64,000 nt of DNA from Algoriphagus aestuarii (lineage in GTDB: Bacteria > Bacteroidota > Bacteroidia > Cytophagales > Cyclobacteriaceae). How positions within the stretch are numbered: the stretch's first letter is position 1; each line of letters starts with the position of its first letter. Positions 53,666-62,909 of the stretch are shown here, one piece after another. A program made the translations under genes and the position numbers. The stretch lies in contig JAFIDK010000006.1 in assembly GCA_017051695.1 (NCBI GenBank), forward strand, positions 310,001 through 374,000, read 5' to 3'. The notes beneath the pieces were generated by a model. That model saw only the letters and a list, made by a program, of their open reading frames with translations, was not told where the DNA came from and made no database searches.

Positions 53666-54816
53666 TATAGAAGTTTGATCTGAGCATTAACCCAGCGTTC
53701 GGGGATTTCACCTTTTTGTGCCATTTGGTAGTCTGCGTAACTACAAGGCACTGTGCTTCCTCTTTCAAACTTTTCGGTTTCATTTTGAGGTACCTCCATC
53801 CACCATTTTCCGCTTTTTTTACTTTTGTAAAAAACAATGGTATTAGGTTTTGAATCCAATGAAACCGTGTATTTAATATAATCATTACTCTTAAAGGACA
53901 AGCTATCCTTTCTAGAATAAAACCCTTCGATAAAGTACCATATCATGACAGCCACTACTTTGGCAGTCTTGTTATGAGCATCATCGTAGTAAGGTTCATA
54001 CCCATATATCCCGATAGAGCTCAGTTTTTCATTTGTCCCAGCAAACCAACAAATCTGGCAGGCTTCCTCTGCTGTCAATCCGAAAGGCTGAGCATCTACC
54101 GCTCCCGGCGCATCTGTAGATTGAATTGCAGCGAGATCAAAACTCAAAAAATCCGCATTTCGAATAATCGGCTCTATTTCTTTAAACTCTGATCTGACTT
54201 GCCCTAAGCGAACATGCTCAAAATATAACTTCTCCATCACATTGATCAAAGAAGGATCTACCAGGAAACTTTGATAGGCAATGTGGGAATATGAAAACAG
54301 GAAATTGGGCTGGTGAAGGATAATTTCTTGGGTATGCTTATCTGCCATAGGGCCGGTTTCTTCCATGTCAACTTTGGCATCCACAGTTAACAGACTGACC
54401 AGCTTTTTCATGTTTTGGTAGGACAAGTATTGGCCATAATCCAGATCATGGGTTCCACCGATGTATATCGGAAGAATCTGCTGTTTCATTAAGATCTCCC
54501 CTACTTTTTGGATTCTTTGATAGGTATCATCCAGCGTTTCCCCGCATATCAGATCTCCTAAATCCGCTACCCTGATTGCTCCAAAACCTCTTTTCAATTC
54601 ATAAAGTTTCTCCCTGATTTCTGAACTGGAGCGATCCAGACTTTCGTATTTTTTTATTCCCTTGGTTTCCTTTAAGCCCACTATTGCTATTTGCACACCC
54701 TTTAGATTGGGAAATGTTTCGCCATAAAAGTGAAGCTGGTGGAAGAAGGTATTTTCGGGATACTTTTTTTGCCAGAGGAAATCTGCAACAGGGTCAAAAA
54801 AGGATTGAATATTCAT
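53665..54816 (-). CDS. Arginase/formimidoylglutamase-fold protein with altered metal ligands
   Basis: This 383-residue ureohydrolase-fold protein carries IYIGGTHDLDYGQYL, LLTVDAKVDMEE and LSFDLAAIQSTDAPG. In active enzymes the metal ligands are GGxH, DAHxD and SxDxD. Here His123, Asp146, Asp150 and Asp227 remain, but the second His is Lys148 and the last Asp is Ala229, so two of six ligands are lost. I recall the same pattern in a Bacteroidota family annotated as formimidoylglutamase or arginase; catalysis is doubtful. The frame extends to 54846; the ATG at 54816 is used. It overlaps the cytochrome b5-like gene by one base. Confidence 0.82.
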   Translation of the reverse strand: MNIQSFFDPVADFLWQKKYPENTFFHQLHFYGETFPNLKGVQIAIVGLKETKGIKKYESLDRSSSEIREKLYELKRGFGAIRVADLGDLICGETLDDTYQRIQKVGEILMKQQILPIYIGGTHDLDYGQYLSYQNMKKLVSLLTVDAKVDMEETGPMADKHTQEIILHQPNFLFSYSHIAYQSFLVDPSLINVMEKLYFEHVRLGQVRSEFKEIEPIIRNADFLSFDLAAIQSTDAPGAVDAQPFGLTAEEACQICWFAGTNEKLSSIGIYGYEPYYDDAHNKTAKVVAVMIWYFIEGFYSRKDSLSFKSNDYIKYTVSLDSKPNTIVFYKSKKSGKWWMEVPQNETEKFERGSTVPCSYADYQMAQKGEIPERWVNAQIKLL

Positions 54817-54980
54817 AAGGCTGTGGTATTGGGTAAAAATAATCAAAATATGGGAGGGATTTATGGAGAATTGCTTTCCAAATTGTCCCGTCCGATAATA
54901 TTGAGCACCTCAAAATCCCTGCCTTACTCCAACCAATAAAAAGAGAAAAAACCAAGATTCTAATTGTCATAGACATAGAC

Positions 54981-55007
54981 AAAAAAAATCCCGCCTAAGC
55001 GGGATTT
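54981..55007 (-). terminator. Terminator of nqrF
   Basis: AAATCCCGC and GCGGGATTT pair around a 4-base loop; the A run at 54981-54988 gives a T run on the minus strand, just after the nqrF stop codon. Confidence 0.88.
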
Positions 55008-55012
55008 ATATT

Positions 55013-56317
55013 TTATCCTCCGAAATCATCGAAGCGGATATTTTCTTGTGGGATGCCTAAGTCATCAAGTAATTTAAGCACTGCTGCGTTCATCAAAGGT
55101 GGACCGCAAAGGTAATATTCTACCTCATCTGGCTCTGGGTGGTTTTTCAGATAGTTATCGTACAATACTTGGTGGATAAACCCTACATAACCATCACCTT
55201 CTTTATCATCCAATGACTTTTTGATCTTCCAATTATCTTCAGGAAGTGGTTCAGAAAGACCAATGTTGAACTGGAAGTTAGGGAAGTCTTCCTCAATTGC
55301 TCTGAAATGAGGTACATAGAACAATTCTTTCTTAGATCTACCTCCGTACCAATAAGAAACTTTTCTAGATGTTTTCTCAGTGTGGAACAGATGGAAAATC
55401 TGAGCTCTCAGAGGAGCCATACCAGCACCACCGCCGATATAAACCATTTCTCTTTGAGTTGGATTAATATGGAATTCACCATACGGTCCTGAAATGGTTA
55501 CTTTATCACCTGGTTTTCTAGAGAATACATAAGAAGAACAAACTCCTGGATTCACATCCATCCACTTGTTATTGGCTCTATCCCATGGCGGAGTCGCGAT
55601 ACGGATAGTCAACATCACGATATTTCCTTCAGCTGGGTGGTTCGCCATAGAGTATGCTCTGAATAGCTCCTCATCATTTTTCATGACAAGATCCCAAAGA
55701 CCAAATTTATCCCAATCACTTTGGTAGACATCGTTAGGGTGACCCAATTCCGGATGTGGAGTGATGTCCATATCCTTGAAATTCACAGTAACCACTGGAA
55801 CGTCAATCTGGATATATCCACCTGCCTCGAAGTCCAAAGTTTCTCCCTCAGGAAGTTTTACTTTAAATTCTTTAATGAAAGTAGAAACATTGTAGTTGGA
55901 AATAACTTCACAATCCCATTTTTTGATACCGAAAATTTCTTCCGGCACCCGGATTTTCATGTCATTTTTAACTTTCACCTGACAGGCCAAACGGACATTT
56001 CCTTGCTGTTCTGCTCTGCTTAGGTGGCCCACTTCGGTAGGTAGAACTTCTCCACCACCTTCTTCGACCACGCATTTACACATGGCACAAGTACCACCTC
56101 CACCGCAAGCAGATGGAAGGAAAATTTTCTGTCCACCCAATGTAGAAAGCAAAGTAGTACCTGCTGAAGTGACAATTGGTGAACTTTCATCGCCGTTGAT
56201 GACGATATTGACATCTCCGGAGTTTACCAGTTTAGACTGAGCAAACAGGAGGATAAATACCAGTAGCAAAATAATGATGGTAAATGCTACGATGGATGTA
56301 ATAATTACTGAACCCAT
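55013..56317 (-). CDS. nqrF: Na+-translocating NADH:quinone reductase subunit F
   Basis: NqrF is the NADH-oxidising entry subunit of the Na+-pumping NADH:quinone reductase. The 434-residue protein has one N-terminal membrane helix and a 2Fe-2S ferredoxin domain ([20 protein letters not shown] with a later Cys in RLACQVKV). The FAD domain has [13 protein letters not shown] and the NADH domain has [16 protein letters not shown] and [13 protein letters not shown]. Length and all cofactor motifs are complete. nqrA-E are not adjacent: upstream is accD and downstream is an arginase-like gene. The rest of the complex must lie elsewhere. Confidence 0.93.
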   Translation of the reverse strand: MGSVIITSIVAFTIIILLLVFILLFAQSKLVNSGDVNIVINGDESSPIVTSAGTTLLSTLGGQKIFLPSACGGGGTCAMCKCVVEEGGGEVLPTEVGHLSRAEQQGNVRLACQVKVKNDMKIRVPEEIFGIKKWDCEVISNYNVSTFIKEFKVKLPEGETLDFEAGGYIQIDVPVVTVNFKDMDITPHPELGHPNDVYQSDWDKFGLWDLVMKNDEELFRAYSMANHPAEGNIVMLTIRIATPPWDRANNKWMDVNPGVCSSYVFSRKPGDKVTISGPYGEFHINPTQREMVYIGGGAGMAPLRAQIFHLFHTEKTSRKVSYWYGGRSKKELFYVPHFRAIEEDFPNFQFNIGLSEPLPEDNWKIKKSLDDKEGDGYVGFIHQVLYDNYLKNHPEPDEVEYYLCGPPLMNAAVLKLLDDLGIPQENIRFDDFGG

Positions 56318-56451
56318 GAAATATTGGTTTTACTTTTTCGTCTGGATCGTTTCCGATTTTGGAACACAAATATATTTATTAATCCTATAAACAGGTCAAA
56401 ACCAAAACCAAATTTGGCCTGAAACTGAAATTCATTTGATAGATTAACTGA

Positions 56452-57294
56452 TTAATTATGCAAGAGGTTTAGCAAAGTGGTCAATCTGCTTTTTAATTGA
56501 CGACGATCAATGATAAAATCAAGGAATCCGTGTTCTAAAACGAACTCTGAACTCTGAAATCCTTTAGGTAGATCTTTGCCGATCGTTTCACGGATGACTC
56601 TAGGTCCCGCAAATCCAATCAAAGCTTCCGGCTCAGCAATATTAAAATCTCCAAGCATTGCATAGGATGCTGTTACTCCCCCTGTCGTAGGGTCTGTCAA
56701 AAGAGATATAAATGGAATACCTGCCTGATCAAGGAGTGCTAATTTAGCCGAGGTCTTAGCCATCTGCATCAAAGAAAATCCCGCCTCCATCATTCTGGCT
56801 CCACCAGATTTAGAAATCATCAGGAAGGGCACCTTATGTTTCAAAGAATAATCGATAGCTCTGGCGATCTTTTCACCTACCACTGAGCCCATGGACCCCC
56901 CGATAAAGTTAAAGTCCATACAAGAAACCACTAAATCCAGTCCGTTCATTTTGCCTACAGCAGATCTCACGGCATCATTTAATTCTGTTTTCTTAATCGT
57001 CGCCTCGATTCTCGCTGTATACGGTTTGGTATCAGAAAATTTTAACGGATCTCCGGACTTCATGTCCTTGTCTAGCTCCGTGAATTTATTCCCATCAAAC
57101 AGTATTTCGAAATATTCTTTAGATCCGATTTTAACGTGAAAATCATCGTCAGGACATACGTACGCGTTGTTTTTCAACTCACGGGTATGAATGATGTTCC
57201 CATTAGGGGTCTTAAACCAAAGGCCATCAGGAGTATCCTTTTTCTCCGCAGTGGAAGTTTTGATGCCTTTGTCAGTTCTTTTAAACCAAGCCAT
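56452..57294 (-). CDS. accD: Acetyl-CoA carboxylase carboxyltransferase beta subunit, zinc ribbon degenerate
   Basis: AccD, with AccA, transfers the carboxyl group from biotin to acetyl-CoA in fatty acid synthesis. The 280-residue protein matches Bacteroidota AccD throughout ([83 protein letters not shown]). The N-terminal Cys4 zinc ribbon is changed: the expected CxxC pairs read T29-P-N-G32 and C47-P-D-D50, so only one of four cysteines remains. The catalytic crotonase fold looks intact. It precedes nqrF on the same strand, with a 134-base gap. A TAAATTTG -7 box lies upstream. Confidence 0.9.
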   Translation of the reverse strand: MAWFKRTDKGIKTSTAEKKDTPDGLWFKTPNGNIIHTRELKNNAYVCPDDDFHVKIGSKEYFEILFDGNKFTELDKDMKSGDPLKFSDTKPYTARIEATIKKTELNDAVRSAVGKMNGLDLVVSCMDFNFIGGSMGSVVGEKIARAIDYSLKHKVPFLMISKSGGARMMEAGFSLMQMAKTSAKLALLDQAGIPFISLLTDPTTGGVTASYAMLGDFNIAEPEALIGFAGPRVIRETIGKDLPKGFQSSEFVLEHGFLDFIIDRRQLKSRLTTLLNLLHN

Positions 57295-57334
57295 ATTATG
57301 ATGTTAGGTCGTTATTTTGACAATTCAAAGGTTA

Positions 57335-57342
57335 CAAATTTA
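57335..57342 (-). promoter_or_regulatory. Probable -7 element of accD
   Basis: TAAATTTG on the minus strand is an exact TAnnTTTG match, 41 bases before the accD ATG. A -33 box is not clear. It lies in the 228-base divergent spacer between accD and cstA, where I see no other gene. Confidence 0.4.
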
Positions 57343-57522
57343 GTCCTAATCTCCATTAAATAAAACCGGTAATTATTTAGGCTTAGTATAATTCGGGCCA
57401 AATTTGTCTCAGATTTCCTTTTTAAATTCTTTTTTCGAAGCTGAAATATTGCGTTATTTTGATAAAACAATGCGTTAAACAGCAAATATGCAGTAATTTG
57501 TATTCTGCCAAAAACCCAAGTT

Positions 57523-59157
57523 ATGAGCCTCCCATTATTATTAATTTCTTCTGGAATCATTCTTTTTCTAGCTTATAAATTTTACGGGAACTACGTCTAT
57601 AAAAAATTTGGACTCAATGATGACAAACCGGCTCCTTCCCATGAATTTAATGACGGAGTAGATTATGAACCAAGCAAACCAATAGTTGTATTAGGGCATC
57701 ATTTTGCCTCAATTGCTGGTGCAGGACCAATTGTAGGACCTATAATCGCAGTCACTTTTGGTTGGATTCCAGCAGTTATCTGGATTCTGGTCGGTGGAAT
57801 ATTTTTTGGTGCAGTACATGATCTTGGGAGCATGGCTGCTTCACTCAAAACAGAGGGCAAATCCATCGGTGTTATTATCCGGAAACAAATCGGCCCGAAA
57901 GGAAAACAACTATTTATCCTTTTTTCTTTTTCGACCTTGATCCTTGTCATCGGCGTATTTGCAGATATTATTGCCAAAACATTTGTCAGTAATCCCGGTG
58001 TAGCCTCGGCATCTATTTCGTTTATTATTCTCGCGATGGCATTCGGTGCGGTAAGTAAATTAGTCGGAAACAGAAAACTGGCCTTCGTTATTTTGAGCGC
58101 TGTTGGCGTAATTTTGATGTACCTTTTTGTTTTTGTAGGGATTCAGTTTCCAATCGCACTGGATTACAAAATCTGGATTTTGGCTTTGCTTGGCTATGCG
58201 TTTATCGCCTCAGTCACCCCTGTGAGCCTGTTACTTCAGCCGAGAGATTACCTCAATAGCTTTCTACTGTATGGGATGATTTTAGCTGCAGTTTTAGGGA
58301 TTTTTGTGGCCAATCCGGAAGTAAAAATGAGCAATGAAATTGTGGCCAGTTCGGAAAGCTTAGGATATATATTTCCGGTATTATTCATTACAATAGCCTG
58401 TGGAGCCATCAGTGGATTTCACTCTTTAGTAGCTTCAGGAACCACCTCCAAGCAACTTGATAAAGCAAGTGATGCCAAAGTAGTAGGATTTGGAGGGATG
58501 CTCATCGAATCGTTTTTGGCAATAATTTCTGTCTGTGCAGTGATCGTTTTAGAGCGTGGAGATTACCTAAATAAGTTAAGCGGAGACGGTCCAGTAGCTT
58601 TGTTTTCTACCGGACTTGGAGGAATGATTTCCAGCCTGGGCATTCCTGAGGATTTTGCAATCGCCTTTGTGGCATTGACAGTTTCAGCTTTTGCTCTGAC
58701 TACTCTGGATACTTGTACGCGGTTGGCCAGGTTTACACTTCAGGAATATTTTGAAGATCTTCCTCAGCCTGCGGCTAAAAAAATTGCGACTAACCGATAT
58801 CTGTCTACTGGAATCGTCGTGGCACTTTCCATTTTACTACTTGTATCTGGTGAGTTCACCACGCTTTGGCCAATTTTCGGATCTGCCAATCAACTGCTGG
58901 CTGCCTTGGCACTATTGACTATAGCAGTGTGGATGATCCGTGAAAAAGTAAATGCATGGTTTGTGACCATCCCCATGTTTTTCATGTTTACAGTGACTTT
59001 GGCATCTTTAGGCTTATTTGCCTGGAGAAATTTCCAAGATGAAGTCTATGTACTTTCTGCCATAGCAGCTGCCTTATTTATCCTGGCGATTTCCCTGATG
59101 GTTTTGGCAACAAAAAGTTTAAAAAATGAGGTCAAAGAACCTGCAAAAGCACTTTGA
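57523..59157 (+). CDS. cstA: Carbon starvation protein CstA-family transporter
   Basis: CstA proteins import peptides or pyruvate under carbon limitation. This 544-residue membrane protein has the family hallmark IVVLGHHFASIAGAGPIVGPIIAVTFGW near the N terminus, VHDLGSMAASLK, GAISGFHSLVASGTTSKQL and the late TTLDTCTRLARFTLQEYF plus FGSANQLLAALALLTIAVWM. It is shorter than E. coli CstA (about 700), as in other Bacteroidota. About fourteen to sixteen hydrophobic helices are visible. It is divergent from accD and has a hairpin at its 3' end. Confidence 0.9.
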   Translation: MSLPLLLISSGIILFLAYKFYGNYVYKKFGLNDDKPAPSHEFNDGVDYEPSKPIVVLGHHFASIAGAGPIVGPIIAVTFGWIPAVIWILVGGIFFGAVHDLGSMAASLKTEGKSIGVIIRKQIGPKGKQLFILFSFSTLILVIGVFADIIAKTFVSNPGVASASISFIILAMAFGAVSKLVGNRKLAFVILSAVGVILMYLFVFVGIQFPIALDYKIWILALLGYAFIASVTPVSLLLQPRDYLNSFLLYGMILAAVLGIFVANPEVKMSNEIVASSESLGYIFPVLFITIACGAISGFHSLVASGTTSKQLDKASDAKVVGFGGMLIESFLAIISVCAVIVLERGDYLNKLSGDGPVALFSTGLGGMISSLGIPEDFAIAFVALTVSAFALTTLDTCTRLARFTLQEYFEDLPQPAAKKIATNRYLSTGIVVALSILLLVSGEFTTLWPIFGSANQLLAALALLTIAVWMIREKVNAWFVTIPMFFMFTVTLASLGLFAWRNFQDEVYVLSAIAAALFILAISLMVLATKSLKNEVKEPAKAL

Positions 59158-59162
59158 CCTCA
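59121..59162. terminator. Terminator hairpin embedded in the 3' end of cstA
   Basis: TGAGGTCAAAG (59127-59137) and CTTTGACCTCA (59152-59162) are perfect inverted repeats with a 14-base loop that spans the cstA stop codon. The A run at 59121-59126 supplies T residues for the opposite strand, where the barrel gene ends at 59168. Confidence 0.65.
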
Positions 59163-59167
59163 AAATT

Positions 59168-60277
59168 TTACAGTGTACCAAACGGTGAAGTTATCTTTTT
59201 AGGAATTCTTACAGCTAGCGTGAAATTGATCAAATAATCTGCGAAAGCCGCATCTCCATGGACGACCTCATCTGGTGTGGAATTTTCTATATCCGTGACA
59301 CTTTGAGTTCGGTTTCTGATCAAGGCAAAAGGGACATTCAAAGTACCTGTCACATTCCCTTTCATATAACTGATTCCAGGCTCCATGGATACAATGTATC
59401 CTGGTCTTCTAAAACCTTCACTTCCTCCGATGGCATCATGAACTGGAATTCCTTCCACGCGACCACCCAGAGAAATTCCTAAACCGTGAATATTTGTAAA
59501 GGATTTGAAAACACCTGTTCTCAGTGCATATTGATCCGGTACACTCATGATCGCCTCATTTTCACGTCTTCTATTGGTCGGGGTACCATTGGTTTCTTTT
59601 GGACTAAACATATAAAATCCATCATAATACCAGAAATAGGTGCCTTTTAAATTCCAAAGGCCTTGGAAATCGATAATAAATCCAGTTCCTCCATCTCCAA
59701 GTTGGATCGATTGATCCACCGTTTTCACTTCAGTTCCACCTTCAGCTCCCTGGTTATAAAATGTACTGGTAGCGGCATAATCTCCTGTCGGAAATTTAAT
59801 ACCAAGACCTATCGCAGTATTTCCTTTTTTCGCTTTTTCCCCAGAAAGCAGCCAATAGCCCCCTCCTATTCTCATATCCCCAAATCCTTTGGAATAAGTT
59901 GTATGTCTCTCAGTCCTTCCATGCTCGTAAAGGGAACTTCTTTCATTGTATTGGAAAGGCAAAGAGACTATTCCGTAAATCCTTTCATTAAAGGCATAGC
60001 TGATATTGATATCCAAGCCATGTTGATGATTGATTACTTCGGTTCCATCTTCGATTCGATTTGGCTCTTCGTGTGTACCACGAAAATGCCTGAAGGATTT
60101 AAAGTATCGGTAATTGGCGGAAATGTTCCATTCTCCTGGCTCGAGCATATTTCCTTGCCCGACGGCATTTCCTAAACCTGAAAACTGTCGAATTGCCACA
60201 CAACCTTGGGCTTTTGCCGAAAGGTAAGAACAAGTTAAAATGGCACTTGAAATGATTATTTTAGTAAGATTATTCAT
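59168..60277 (-). CDS. Outer-membrane barrel / transporter-like protein
   Basis: This 369-residue secreted protein has a signal peptide (ending near SYLSAKAQ) and a repeated pattern of amphipathic beta strands separated by turns (for example EWNISANYRYFKSFRHFRG, GLDINISYAFNERIYGIVSLPF, GIKFPTGDY, YALRTGVFKSF). It ends in a strand containing FTLAVRIPKK. This is the layout of phenol-degradation MetA-like or transporter outer-membrane proteins. One Cys (QGCVAIRQF) lies right after the signal sequence but is not in a lipobox. It is the last gene of the haloperoxidase-like locus, 18 bases after that gene. Confidence 0.62.
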   Translation of the reverse strand: MNNLTKIIISSAILTCSYLSAKAQGCVAIRQFSGLGNAVGQGNMLEPGEWNISANYRYFKSFRHFRGTHEEPNRIEDGTEVINHQHGLDINISYAFNERIYGIVSLPFQYNERSSLYEHGRTERHTTYSKGFGDMRIGGGYWLLSGEKAKKGNTAIGLGIKFPTGDYAATSTFYNQGAEGGTEVKTVDQSIQLGDGGTGFIIDFQGLWNLKGTYFWYYDGFYMFSPKETNGTPTNRRRENEAIMSVPDQYALRTGVFKSFTNIHGLGISLGGRVEGIPVHDAIGGSEGFRRPGYIVSMEPGISYMKGNVTGTLNVPFALIRNRTQSVTDIENSTPDEVVHGDAAFADYLINFTLAVRIPKKITSPFGTL

Positions 60278-60295
60278 GGGTTTGTTGTTTTGATT

Positions 60296-61834
60296 TTAAT
60301 TATCTGCGCCATCGATTTTGGCTACATTAATAGTGTACTCTGCCACATTTCTTCCTTGCGTTGTCCCTACTGTGGCATCAAAAGTCCAGTGAATTCCACC
60401 ATAAACTCTTGATATGGCAGCTTCTTCTGCCCAACCATTAAATATTTCACCTTCCTGAGGAAAAATATAGGTCAGAACAGAAGCGGCAGCAGCCGAAAAG
60501 ACAGAATGTCCCGAGGTATAACTAGGGAAGTTGGGAGTGCCTGCGATCGTTTCAAAGTCCTTGATCATTTGTATAGGTCGCGGATAGTAATAGTAGTATT
60601 TAGCATCCCAGCAGCTGATCCCACCATCCATGATGGCCATATTCAAATAGGCAAAAGTCCTTGCAGTTCGTATGACATTCATTTTATACTTTAAAATGTA
60701 TTCACCGGCGATGTCATTCCAATGTCCAGGAGGTGTATAAGTCCCCAAACCGTCTTGCCAGAAATTGGCAATTCTTCTTCGCTCATGGGTGACCTTATCC
60801 GCATAATCTTCAAGAATTTTTATATCCTTCTCAAATGCCTCTGAACCTGGAGCAGGTGGAATCCCGGGCCTGGTCGCTTCGACATTTGGTACATGCCACA
60901 TTTTTACTTTTCCAAACAATGGAGTCAAACCAACTGGCCTAACCGGGCTTTCCAGGTTTTCCCATTGCCATCCGAATCGTTCAAAAGCAGCAGCTCTTAA
61001 AGAATCAGAAACAGCTTTCGGAGCTTGCGCATTTTTCATCCCGTCATTGGCAGCTCTACTAAGCGCAATGGAGGCTATTTCTTCTCCAATTTTAATCCCG
61101 GCTTCCAAATCACTTGGTACATTCTCTCCGGCAAGAATTAAACTTTCCAAATGCTCCTTTTCCAATTTCTGCAGATAATCAGCCTCCAGGGGGAACATTG
61201 CAGTCAGAATTTTCCGTGCGGTGGTCGCCAATACAGCTCCCTCAGAAGGATAGGACGGCAATCCGTTGGAAACATAGGTATTTGGAATACCTGAATCGAC
61301 CAGGTATGGTGCCGGGCGATTAAATTCAAACTTATAATGCCAAGCCGCAATTAGGCCATCAAACTGGGCAACTGATAAATATGCCAAAGCACGACTCGCA
61401 TAGGGTGGATGCGCAAATGGAAATGGCGGAGGACCAGCTGGGTTTGCTGGGTCAGGAAGAGTGTAAGACTCATCCACATTTGGCCCTGGGATCAAATTGT
61501 ATTTAGCAATCAGGCCCAAAGCAATTTCGTTCCATCTCAATACCGAGTTGTTGGTCCAGTAATCCACTTTCTTCTTTTGGTCCGAAGTCATCGACGCAAT
61601 TTTACTTTTTACCTCAGCTAATTCGTTTTGGTATTCAGTAGAACTGGTAGCTGCAGGAGCATCTACAGAAATGGCATTTCCGTTGGCAATTAAGATTGGT
61701 TTCCAATTCCCTGCATCTTCGTCTATTCCCGCAAATTGGTAACTCTCATAGGTCAATTCAGTATTTAAATCTTTATTGCAAGCAGCCAAAAAGGCCATTG
61801 AAACTATTATATAGAATATTTTATATCGTTTCAT
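60296..61834 (-). CDS. Vanadium-haloperoxidase / PAP2-superfamily lipoprotein with degenerate first half
   Basis: This 512-residue predicted lipoprotein (lipobox LAAC, Cys19) has the PAP2/vanadium-haloperoxidase fold. The C-terminal half keeps the full active site: KYYYYYPRPIQMI, PSYTSGHS with His443, and SRVYGGIHWTFD with Arg476 and His482. The N-terminal half contains a second, weaker copy (KFEFNRPAPYLV at about 168-179 and LPSYPSEGAV at about 192-201) in which the catalytic His position is not His. Members either phosphorylate and hydrolyse or oxidise halides; which applies here is unknown. It lies between two outer-membrane barrel genes with gaps of 4 and 18 bases. Confidence 0.85.
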   Translation of the reverse strand: MKRYKIFYIIVSMAFLAACNKDLNTELTYESYQFAGIDEDAGNWKPILIANGNAISVDAPAATSSTEYQNELAEVKSKIASMTSDQKKKVDYWTNNSVLRWNEIALGLIAKYNLIPGPNVDESYTLPDPANPAGPPPFPFAHPPYASRALAYLSVAQFDGLIAAWHYKFEFNRPAPYLVDSGIPNTYVSNGLPSYPSEGAVLATTARKILTAMFPLEADYLQKLEKEHLESLILAGENVPSDLEAGIKIGEEIASIALSRAANDGMKNAQAPKAVSDSLRAAAFERFGWQWENLESPVRPVGLTPLFGKVKMWHVPNVEATRPGIPPAPGSEAFEKDIKILEDYADKVTHERRRIANFWQDGLGTYTPPGHWNDIAGEYILKYKMNVIRTARTFAYLNMAIMDGGISCWDAKYYYYYPRPIQMIKDFETIAGTPNFPSYTSGHSVFSAAAASVLTYIFPQEGEIFNGWAEEAAISRVYGGIHWTFDATVGTTQGRNVAEYTINVAKIDGADN

Positions 61835-61838
61835 CTTT

Positions 61839-62780
61839 TTATTTTTTTGGTTTGATCAGACCGAACTGATAGGTGATTCCAGCATTAAAAGCAGTCATTT
61901 CCGGGGCATTCCTGCCATTTACTACCTTATTATATGAGGCAACCAGCCCAAGTCCTTTTGGCTTATTGAAAAAATACTGAGCAAACACACCTACCCGATC
62001 CATATCAACCTTGTTGGTAGGCTGAGGAGCATTATAAGCACGAATATCATCACCTGAAGTGGACCTTGAGGAATTATAACTCACTTCTACACGGAGGTCT
62101 TTAGCAAAAAACCAATGACCAATTACAGCTTCATAGGCCCAGGCGCTTGGTACATCCATCCAGGAGGTGAAATAATTTCCTTCATTGTAATAGTATTCTC
62201 TTTCGGCTTGGGTATAACCCTTCCAGATATATGCTCCCGTACCTCTTAGATACAAGCCCTTATTAAACTCATATTCCACTAAACCTCTCCAGGCCAATTG
62301 AGGGGCTCCAATACCCAAACTGTATGGCTGGTAATCAGAGAGGTAGTTTGAAGCAGGAGTAGAAAAAACCAAAGAACCGAAAACAGACCATTGCCCTTTT
62401 TCTGTTTTGGAATTTAAGGCTCGGTATTTTAGCCCCAATGACAAATCCTGGATTCCTGATGCTCCGGCAAATTTCCCCCCATTTGGAGTGGTGGAATTGG
62501 TGCTGACATAAGGGAGACCTATGTATGCATCTAGCTTATCAGTGATTCCATAGGCTGCCATCGCCAGCAGTGTTCTTCGTTGAACTTTAGCGATCGTACC
62601 ATTTTTCCGAAGGGTTTCCCCTTCCCAGTAGTGGTCAAACTGGCCGTATTCATATCCGAGCAAGAAGCAAATGTCTCCTTTCGGCATCAACAAACCGTCA
62701 GCCGGAGTCTGTGCCAAACTCACATATGACATGCCCAATCCTCCGACAAGGAGGATTAGTTGTCGTAATTTTTTTTTCAT
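61839..62780 (-). CDS. Outer-membrane barrel / transporter-like protein
   Basis: This 313-residue secreted protein has a signal peptide (ending near SYVSLAQ) followed by beta-strand repeats with aromatic ends (GDICFLLGYEYGQFDHYWEG, DKLDAYIGLPYVS, GIQDLSLGLKYRAL, GVFAQYFFNKPKGLGLVAS). It ends in GITYQFGLIKPKK. It looks like a MetA/transporter-type outer-membrane barrel, similar in style to the protein at 59168 but not clearly a close paralogue. Its stop lies 4 bases before the haloperoxidase-like gene, so the two are coupled. The substrate is unknown. Confidence 0.62.
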   Translation of the reverse strand: MKKKLRQLILLVGGLGMSYVSLAQTPADGLLMPKGDICFLLGYEYGQFDHYWEGETLRKNGTIAKVQRRTLLAMAAYGITDKLDAYIGLPYVSTNSTTPNGGKFAGASGIQDLSLGLKYRALNSKTEKGQWSVFGSLVFSTPASNYLSDYQPYSLGIGAPQLAWRGLVEYEFNKGLYLRGTGAYIWKGYTQAEREYYYNEGNYFTSWMDVPSAWAYEAVIGHWFFAKDLRVEVSYNSSRSTSGDDIRAYNAPQPTNKVDMDRVGVFAQYFFNKPKGLGLVASYNKVVNGRNAPEMTAFNAGITYQFGLIKPKK

Positions 62781-62909
62781 TTTGAATTAATAATGATTTC
62801 CAATAGATAAGTCATATTGCCTCAGGCTATTGTGAACCAGAGGTCAATACAAGATTCAGCATTCCCTTAGGTCCAACTAGACCAGGAATACCAAAACAAT
62901 CCCAAAAAA

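Noticed and set aside
57295-57522. Divergent accD-cstA spacer examined for a regulatory RNA or operator
   Set aside because: AT-rich with a probable accD -7 box but no clear palindrome or structured element.
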